A DNA stretch of 13,382 nucleotides from Saccoglossus kowalevskii (Eukaryota; Hemichordata; Enteropneusta; Harrimaniidae): contig NW_003123409.1 of the NCBI RefSeq assembly GCF_000003605.2, forward strand, positions 196,328-209,709, read 5' to 3'. Shown here piece after piece: positions 8,043-13,382 of the stretch. The notes beneath the pieces were generated by a model, which was not told the origin of the DNA, ran no database searches, and saw only the letters and a list, made by a program, of their open reading frames with translations. The position numbers and the translations under genes were made by a program. Each line of letters opens with the position of its first letter. Position 1 is the stretch's first letter.

Positions 8043-8680
8043 GAGACATGCTGCCAATAAACTATATACAAAAACGATGTTGTTCATTGGCCTACTGGTA
8101 TATAATGAATTGAATTAGATCATGAATATTCATAAGCTGATTATTTATAGAGAGCTTGTGTATAAGGTCTACCTGTCACAATTTCAGTATGTAAATTGAG
8201 TGGAAAAAAATGTTACACATGAATTTTGAAAAGTCAACGTAAACGTGTACTGCGTAATGAGCGTTTCGTGACTTTTATAGCAAGTTCATTTGCAAATACG
8301 GATATGACCCCTTTACCAGGCCTCACTAAATGTCTTCAGGAGCAGAGAATTTCCCCAAACGTGCGATGTCAAAGACACACTGCCAATGAACTATCTAAAT
8401 AAATTGGCTTGTACAATGTTTCGAGTTAGATCATGAATAGCTGGCCAGTTATGCAGATCTCGCGTATCAAGTCCACCTGCCACAATTTTAGTGTGCAAAT
8501 TGGGAAAAACATTGACCGAAAAATTCAACTCTCGTGTGCACGTAAACATTTCCTGCATTCATTCACGCATTGCGTAAAGAACTTTTACGACTTCCAAGTT
8601 GAAAATATATATTTCGTGCAGAATTGTTGACATGCCTCCCTAAATGCTTTCAAAGTGTGATAATTTATCAAAATACACAT
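8033..8680 (+). repeat. Diverged head-to-tail duplication, two copies of about 310-330 bp
   Basis: Copy 1 is about 8033-8345 and copy 2 about 8362-8660. Anchors in the same order are gacatgctgcc (8045) with gacacactgcc (8374); the identical 14-mer TTAGATCATGAATA at 8115 and at 8426; a 32-bp block at 8167-8198 with 8471-8502, 27 of 32 identical and all five differences transitions; and cctcactaaatg (8321) with cctccctaaatg (8635). The offset varies from 304 to 329 because of indels. No shared open frame is kept, so the copies are non-coding or a decayed repeat. Confidence 0.72.
8122..8133. promoter_or_regulatory. 12-bp palindrome ATGAATATTCAT
   Basis: A perfect palindrome in copy 1 of the duplication. 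It fits the MORE pattern bound by dimers of POU/Oct factors (ATGMATATKCAT). Copy 2 keeps only the left part (atgaata). Motif match only. Confidence 0.3.
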
Positions 8681-9186
8681 CTATAGAATGTTTGGGCATT
8701 TGGATTTAAGGCAGATAACGCCCTCATACTCCAAAAATGTAAAATCCGACCGAGATAAAAGGCGAGGCCGCAACCCCAATGTACTGTGCATGCGTTGGAT
8801 GCGTCGCGTGGGGCTTACAGAGAACTAAACTCTTATTCCGTGATAATAACGAGTAAACCTTTTCCAGTACATACCAACCAATGTGGCAGTCATCACCACA
8901 AATGCAAAAAATAAACAGTGTGTTGCCTTAAATAGCGTTACCATGGCGATTAACATTGGTATATAATTGCAATTCGCCAGCAAGGTGATTACAATATGCA
9001 TACTTATTATGTTATTAATATTTCCAAAAGTGGTTACAATAACGTGTTGAGATGAGTCATTCGAGTAAACGAATATGTACCATTAATCTGGCGCCAATCG
9101 GACAGGAAATGTCTTCAAATATTACGTCAAGCAATAATGGAAATGTATGTCATTTGCGTGGCTCAACCATTATGTATTTGACAGCC
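8681..9186. other. Intergenic sequence, no gene seen
   Basis: Non-coding on both strands. It includes a locally CpG-rich stretch (about 8745-8815) and an X-box-like GTTACCATGGCGAT at 8937-8950 that differs by a few bases from the RFX consensus. Confidence 0.45.
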
Positions 9187-9200
9187 AGGTCACGTGACCT
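9187..9200. promoter_or_regulatory. 14-bp perfect palindrome containing the E-box/CLEAR motif GTCACGTGAC
   Basis: AGGTCACGTGACCT reads the same on both strands. Its centre GTCACGTGAC is the exact CLEAR-type E-box recognised by the MiT/TFE and USF families of bHLH-zip factors. It overlaps a 101-codon minus-strand frame (9170-9475) that I do not regard as coding. Confidence 0.45.
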
Positions 9201-9410
9201 TCGTGCCTTTGATGTAAATTGCAGTTAGTTGTTTTCATAGCAATACTTTGCACTTTGTGTGGATTGTGTGTTATAGGGTTCGGTATACTAATCGAATTTC
9301 CTGTAGAATACCATTCTGTCTTGTTGTGTTTTCTGTAGACGTGTGATATTAGTAGTACCCCAGTAGCTCCTAAATACGTAAAGATATACCAGCACTTTGT
9401 CATAGAGTTT

Positions 9411-9420
9411 ATGACGTCAT
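9411..9420. promoter_or_regulatory. Palindromic CRE, ATGACGTCAT
   Basis: A perfect TGACGTCA core (9412-9419) extended to a 10-bp palindrome. This is the consensus site of CREB/ATF-type bZIP factors. It is 211 bp right of the CLEAR-type palindrome. Confidence 0.45.
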
Positions 9421-9427
9421 TATCTGG

Positions 9428-9448
9428 GCTCTTCAAATCTCGAAGAGC
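9428..9448. other. Stem-loop GCTCTTC/GAAGAGC
   Basis: A 7-bp perfect stem (9428-9434 with 9442-9448) and a 7-nt loop. The outer bases tggg (9425-9428) and ccca (9453-9456) could extend pairing past a small bulge. It begins eight bases right of the CRE palindrome. No RNA family is recognised. Confidence 0.35.
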
Positions 9449-9649
9449 AGCGCCCAAACTCAAAACATTGGTCAATGCTGAATCACAAGAAAGAAGGCTT
9501 TATTTTTGTAGTTTCCGCCAATTTTTGGTTATAAACTTACGTCGGAACATTTACCTTTGACTGTTTTGTAGAAATGACAAATATTAAATTACGAGAAATG
9601 TACATTATAATTCAAATTACGCTGCACAAATCACTAATGAACACTCACA

Positions 9650-9670
9650 TCACGTGACTAGAATATATAA
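9650..9670 (+). promoter_or_regulatory. E-box TCACGTGA followed by TATATAA
   Basis: The E-box palindrome TCACGTGA (9650-9657) is followed six bases later by a TATA-like TATATAA (9664-9670). The order would suit a plus-strand core promoter starting near 9695. No coding exon follows within reach, so the assignment is tentative. Confidence 0.25.
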
Positions 9671-9704
9671 CTGGATTTTATACCCTACTGACTGTCAGAA
9701 CACG

Positions 9705-9717
9705 AGGTCATAGGTCA
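9705..9717 (+). promoter_or_regulatory. Perfect DR1 nuclear-receptor element AGGTCATAGGTCA
   Basis: Two exact AGGTCA half-sites separated by one base. DR1 is the classical site for RXR homodimers, COUP-TF, HNF4 and related receptors, all of which are ancient in animals. A 12-base specified match is very unlikely by chance in 13 kb, although function is not shown. Confidence 0.5.
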
Positions 9718-9879
9718 AATAGGTTCGTTGATATGTGCACATCTGTACATTATTATCAAGGTGACACGTCCAATGATTACATAAGCTTATCATCCCGGTA
9801 ATCTAAAAACACATCGCATCATGGAATAGATTGAACGTACGTACACATAACGCAGTGTAAAAAAAAGTACCAACTGAGT

Positions 9880-9908
9880 CATCACATTTTCCCGCTAAAA
9901 ATGTGATG
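9880..9908. other. 11-bp perfect stem-loop CATCACATTTT/AAAATGTGATG
   Basis: Arms at 9880-9890 and 9898-9908 with loop cccgcta. The left arm overlaps TGAGTCA (9875-9881), an exact AP-1 site. It could be a small fold-back remnant or a paired protein site. Confidence 0.45.
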
Positions 9909-10310
9909 CACCATTTTGTCAATATTTATAATTTATGGAAGGTAATTGTATATTTATTGACCAAACGGACACATTGTTCTGTTTGCTACTGATTTTGATC
10001 GCAATTTTGAAAAATTATGTAAAAAAACAAAGTGGACTTTTGTGAAACGTGGCAAATGTTTTCTTTTGTGTTCATACAACCCACTCGATGCCCGTGCACA
10101 CAATTGTTATCATTATGCAAAGGTTAAAGGGTGGTGGTCGTCGCGCAGCGCGTGTTCGTAATTTCATGTAAACAAACAATGTATTTTACCTGCATTGTGT
10201 ACGTCGCTAAGGGTGTGTACCATATCGAACAGGTCATGGCGAGATTACTACCTGAATATCATGTAGAGTAGTCACTAGAAATTAATAGTAATACAATCTA
10301 GACAACAACA

Positions 10311-10346
10311 TTTATTGAGAACGCACAACATCCTTCGGAAAGGATG
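10311..10346 (-). terminator. Minus-strand poly(A) site candidate with a preceding hairpin
   Basis: Read on the minus strand there is a perfect 7-bp stem-loop (CATCCTT-tccg-AAGGATG, 10346 to 10329), then 12 bases, then AATAAA (10316 to 10311), then a GU-rich TGTTGTTGTCT. These are the expected parts of a cleavage/polyadenylation site. The sequence to its right (10347-10620) is T-rich on the minus strand, as 3' UTRs often are. No minus-strand coding exon is visible. Confidence 0.4.
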
Positions 10347-10660
10347 AAAAGGGTTACATTTCTTACATTGTAAAACAAACAAAATTCTCACAATAAATTG
10401 ACGAATTCTAATAAGCTAACTACTACATATATACTACAACTGTACTATTTCAAGATATCAACAATAACAAAAATACTACAAAATTACAACTATAAAATGG
10501 TCTAGAACTAAAATAATAACAAAGACACAAAAAAACAAAAGCAAAAAAACAACAAATATGTTTACTAATAATCTACATTAAATGGATAAAAACAAGAATA
10601 TAAAAAAATAATCATAATGATGTTGTTGCGTTAAATATAGAATATGTGGAGATGTCGAAG

Positions 10661-10670
10661 GTGACGTCAC
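10661..10670. promoter_or_regulatory. Palindromic CRE, GTGACGTCAC
   Basis: The second exact TGACGTCA in the window, extended to a 10-bp palindrome. Confidence 0.4.
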
Positions 10671-10913
10671 TGTAACCAGACACGGCATTTCTTAATGACT
10701 ATTAAAGAGACACCTCGTATTGATGTACGTGGCATATAAACAAAATGAGTCACCAATGTTATTCAGAGACTGACAACACTACTAGTTTATCAGCGTCTTT
10801 GTTGACGCCATCGGTATTGGATACATGGGCACGTTATACTTATTACAAAATCTAGTGTCACGAGTTGGTGATGTTACTTTATGATGAGATCCAACAGGTG
10901 TGACGAATCTAAC

Positions 10914-10919
10914 CACGTG
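10914..10919. promoter_or_regulatory. E-box CACGTG (context CCACGTGACC)
   Basis: One of five CACGTG sites between 9.18 and 12.6 kb; the right flank matches the CLEAR half GTGAC. Its context is aaccacgtgaccc. Confidence 0.3.
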
Positions 10920-11575
10920 ACCCACATTTGCCCAGAGACATCGGCATGAGCTCCGCACTATAAGAGTCCCTCATAATAGTAATTTATGCACATTTCATTA
11001 AAATATTAACTGAAAATTCATAAGTTTTAAATTTTGTATGAATCGAGTCCATTGTAATCGAAATGGAAATTGTTAACCGCGGTGGTTGTCTGGGTAACCA
11101 GTACGCGGACCACAAACTATGAACACCAGAATAACTCATCCTATATTTCATACAAAACACATAAATGGTTTGTAACAATTATTAGACCATTAGATGAACA
11201 ACAATTCTGAAAGTACCACAATCTCGGTGGCGCGTAATGGGTCCCATGCGACGCATACAACTCGTTTTAAGATACATTGTTTGTCTACACTGAATTTTAA
11301 GACTCACTGCGTGACAGCTGTGGTATTTTAATGTCAGTGTCGTAGCCAAAGTTTTCAGTACGTATAATGTATATTTAAACACGTTGTGTAAGTCTCATGG
11401 CCCCATATCGAACAGCACGCTGGAAACGATCACGGCTCTTTAACAACCCTCTTCCCGACAAGTGTCTTGAATTGATACAGTCTCTTAAATCTAGCGTACT
11501 TACACCCAACTATAACAAGAATAATATCTGTACAAACTACACAACTAAGTACACAAACAGTTACTGGGGGTAAAG

Positions 11576-11595
11576 GTCAACTTTATTTGGTTGAC
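11576..11595 (-). terminator. Hairpin presenting a minus-strand AATAAA in its loop
   Basis: GTCAAC (11576-11581) pairs with GTTGAC (11590-11595). The 8-nt loop, read on the minus strand, is CAAATAAA and so contains a full poly(A) hexamer (11587 to 11582). A second minus-strand 3'-end candidate; the stem is short. Confidence 0.3.
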
Positions 11596-12233
11596 AACAA
11601 CACTTTATCGCCATAACATTGATACAAAAGAAAAAAATGCCGCACAATAAAATTTCAACAGTAACGGTAATTTTATAGTGAAGTATACAATGTGACAACC
11701 TCTTCCGGGGCTACACTATCCTGTATTCATTCAGCCTCGTCCAATGATTTAAACTCCAATTACATGGTAAGTACTCTGTTATTGTACACTTAAACTAAAA
11801 CTTTGTTTTGTGCGGAATGTTCTAAAAACCCCAATAATATATGCACTTAAACCCGTAGGATGTAGTTGTACAAAGGATCTTACACCTAATCTGTATATCG
11901 TAACTTTCATGGACTACACAATAACACACGATTAACACTGACGTAGGTGGTCACAATAAACCGTGCGATAGCAGTATGTTTGTACATTCCACATCGATGT
12001 GTCATGAAAAACAAGATAACAAGTCCCTCAGTTAAATATGGAAAGATCTGAGCTGACCCCAACCACCACTCCCCTCTAACCATGAAACCAGTCGTTTAAA
12101 TTGACAGATTCAGCTGTCAACTGACGTAAGTTTTTCAGTGATAAAACACACACGTCATAACTGAAGCTAAGAAAATGGAAATTCATGTTCTATTATTATT
12201 TATTTGAATATCCAACATGCGAACGTTCGTCTG
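11596..12233. other. Intergenic sequence, no gene seen
   Basis: No supported coding region. It contains an isolated strong donor-like ATGgtaagtac (11764-11774, plus strand) with no matching exon, and an inverted pair TTGACAG/CTGTCAA (12101-12120, six-base spacer) resembling paired TALE-homeodomain (TGIF/MEIS-type) half-sites. Confidence 0.35.
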
Positions 12234-12289
12234 GTTACCTGGAAACCAACTTCTAAACATTCAGTTCTATATATAGGCACGTGACGTCA
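12234..12289 (-). promoter_or_regulatory. Compact promoter-like module: CRE, E-box, TATA palindrome, X-box-like site
   Basis: Read on the minus strand: TGACGTCA (12289 to 12282) overlaps CACGTG (12283 to 12278), then the palindrome CTATATATAG (12276 to 12267), then about 20 bases later GTTTCC-A-GGTAAC (12246 to 12234), which fits an RFX X-box with a 1-bp spacer. The order, upstream activator sites then TATA then start region, fits a minus-strand promoter beginning near 12240. No first exon is recognised to its left. Confidence 0.3.
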
Positions 12290-12542
12290 TTCAGTCGGTA
12301 ACTGCAGACATTGATGATAAATAGTAAAAGTTTGACAAAGGATATATTTATTAAATTATTATAAAACGTTTTATTATTTCTCTGGTATCCATGCAACCTA
12401 ATTATGACATGTTCTGATGTCTCAAACTATTTCGTAACCACGGTTCGACAGTATTGTATATCGGGAATCTGAACTATACGTAACGGTATATCGACCAACC
12501 GATATTGAATTATTGTGACGTTTGGGAAGTCGACCAATTTGG

Positions 12543-12593
12543 TCACGTGATTTCTATGACTAACGTGGAGTTACACGGAGATAAGATATATAA
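12543..12593 (+). promoter_or_regulatory. E-box TCACGTGA and downstream TATATAA
   Basis: TCACGTGA (12543-12550) is followed 36 bases later by TATATAA (12587-12593). The ATATATAACT context also occurs after the E-box at 9650. An inverted repeat TGTTCA-aaa-TGAACA, resembling a steroid-receptor-type palindrome, follows at 12614-12628. Confidence 0.25.
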
Positions 12594-12629
12594 CTACACG
12601 ATAGCTTAATTTGTGTTCAAAATGAACAT

Positions 12630-13023
12630 TATTTCACCTAAATATTATAAACTTGTAAGGGGACACCGTTCAAAACGCTTGTTTTAGGGCACTGTACAAA
12701 ATAATTGCAGACTGCCAGTAACATCTCTATTACAATTCAGCAGAGAATACATATTAATTACAAATAGTAATGTACATTTTCACCTTTTATTTAAAAGCGC
12801 GTTGTGATAAAACCGCTTATAGGCTTTCCTCATTAATTGCCGACATAGGATATCCTGCCCCAATGTGTTATCAATATTAATCCGTAACACTAGTAAATAT
12901 AACCCGCTCTGCCATTTATTATTTAAGGGGAAACATCGACAAAAAATATGGAATAAAAGGGAAGCTTTATTTTCTTACATTTTTTTTTACAAATATTTTC
13001 TATTTTTGATCGGAGAGTAGAAT
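12630..13023. other. AT-rich intergenic sequence, no gene seen
   Basis: No supported gene. At 12923 there is TTAAGGGGAAAC, which resembles the TTAAAGGGGAACC end of the element at 3352, but no opposite end is seen before the window stops. An AAGCTTTATTTTC stretch (12963-12975) holds another minus-strand AATAAA. Confidence 0.35.
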
Positions 13024-13153
13024 TAAAATAAAATAAAATAAAATAAAATAAAATAAAATAAAATAAAATAAAATAAAATAAAATAAAATAAAATAAAATA
13101 AAATAAAATAAAATAAAATAAAATAAAATAAAATAAAATAAAATAAAATAAAA
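13024..13153. repeat. Microsatellite (TAAAA)26, uninterrupted
   Basis: Exactly 26 perfect TAAAA units over 130 bp. The lack of any interruption indicates a young, mutable tract; a read or assembly collapse could also alter its apparent length. A run of (TA) follows at 13194-13206. Confidence 0.97.
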
Positions 13154-13382
13154 ATGCTTAGATATATCACAGTCCTTCAGCAGTGGCTGTGGCTATATAT
13201 ATATATGCTATTGAACGCCTTTATTAAAATTCGGATTATATACATACACACTATGATTTGTAATTGTCCGATTCATATAACACTGTGTCAAAGAGAGAAT
13301 CAGACGCATGCTGTGTTTTCTGTACAAAGGTTGTTGATGATTTCTTAATACTAGTACATGCGTACTGTTTAACACCAATATC
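13154..13382. other. Terminal non-coding stretch
   Basis: Contains a short (TA) run and a 64-codon open frame that starts inside the end of the microsatellite and has no protein-like features. I see no gene here. Confidence 0.4.

Larger units (their letters stand above)
10347..11575 (-). other. Possible minus-strand 3' UTR or intergenic sequence, no gene seen
   Basis: Strongly A-rich on the plus strand at 10360-10620 (short acaa/aaac runs), then mixed. It includes the CRE palindrome at 10661-10670 and CACGTG at 10914-10919. The minus-strand frames at 10984-11178 and 11182-11382 have no recognisable domain and are likely accidental. Confidence 0.35.

Noticed and set aside
9428-9456. tRNA-like or snRNA-like fold
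   Set aside because: No cloverleaf, no A/B box pair and no Sm site; just a short stem-loop.
9170-9475. 101-codon minus-strand frame, the longest in the window
   Set aside because: No recognisable domain, no splice or poly(A) context around it, and it overlaps palindromic factor sites; its length is compatible with chance.
10984-11382. Two minus-strand frames (10984-11178, 11182-11382) as exons of a convergent gene
   Set aside because: Neither resembles a sestrin or any family I recognise, and no matching splice junctions were found.
11764-11774. ATG followed by a strong gtaagt donor, considered as a tiny first exon
   Set aside because: No downstream acceptor with a coding exon could be identified on the plus strand.

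Overview
The window is nuclear DNA from an animal, most likely a marine invertebrate. It is AT-rich, it contains an intron-split gene with canonical GT/AG junctions and pyrimidine-rich acceptors, it has small inverted-repeat (MITE-like) insertions in an intron, and it carries a perfect pentanucleotide microsatellite. There is no bacterial-style gene packing, no rRNA or tRNA gene and no CRISPR array. The phylum cannot be fixed from the sequence alone.

Positions 1-782 are probably the tail of an upstream intron and open with a degenerate tandem repeat (1-437). Positions 783-4154 hold the last five exons of a plus-strand gene that I identify as ARMC2, an armadillo-repeat protein of motile cilia and sperm flagella. 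The exons are 783-905, 1619-1732, 2072-2204, 2692-2852 and 3958-4154. All four junctions keep frame (1/2, 1/2, 2/1, 1/2 codon splits), giving 241 residues of the C-terminus plus two bases of an incomplete first codon. The first four exons each encode roughly one armadillo repeat and the last encodes the acidic/charged tail. The last intron carries two neighbouring TTAA-bounded inverted-repeat elements.

Positions 4155 to about 6400 look like 3' UTR/downstream sequence, with three candidate poly(A) signals; the most distal (6376-6381) is followed by a U/GU-rich stretch. A CTCF-like motif lies just beyond it at 6497-6510.

Positions 6400-13382 contain no coding region that I can support. This part holds a diverged tandem duplication of about 310-330 bp (8033-8680). 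It also holds a concentration of exact palindromic transcription-factor motifs between 9.18 and 12.6 kb: five CACGTG sites (one inside a perfect 14-bp palindrome), three TGACGTCA sites and one perfect nuclear-receptor DR1. A minus-strand poly(A)-site candidate with a preceding hairpin lies at 10311-10346, and a perfect 26-unit (TAAAA) microsatellite at 13024-13153. The minus-strand poly(A) signals raise the possibility that a convergent gene lies to the right of the window. In humans the convergent neighbour of ARMC2 is SESN1, which makes this testable, but no sestrin exon is visible here.

I found no convincing previously undescribed protein system. The most promising non-coding signals are the regulatory-motif cluster, the diverged duplication and the paired TTAA elements.
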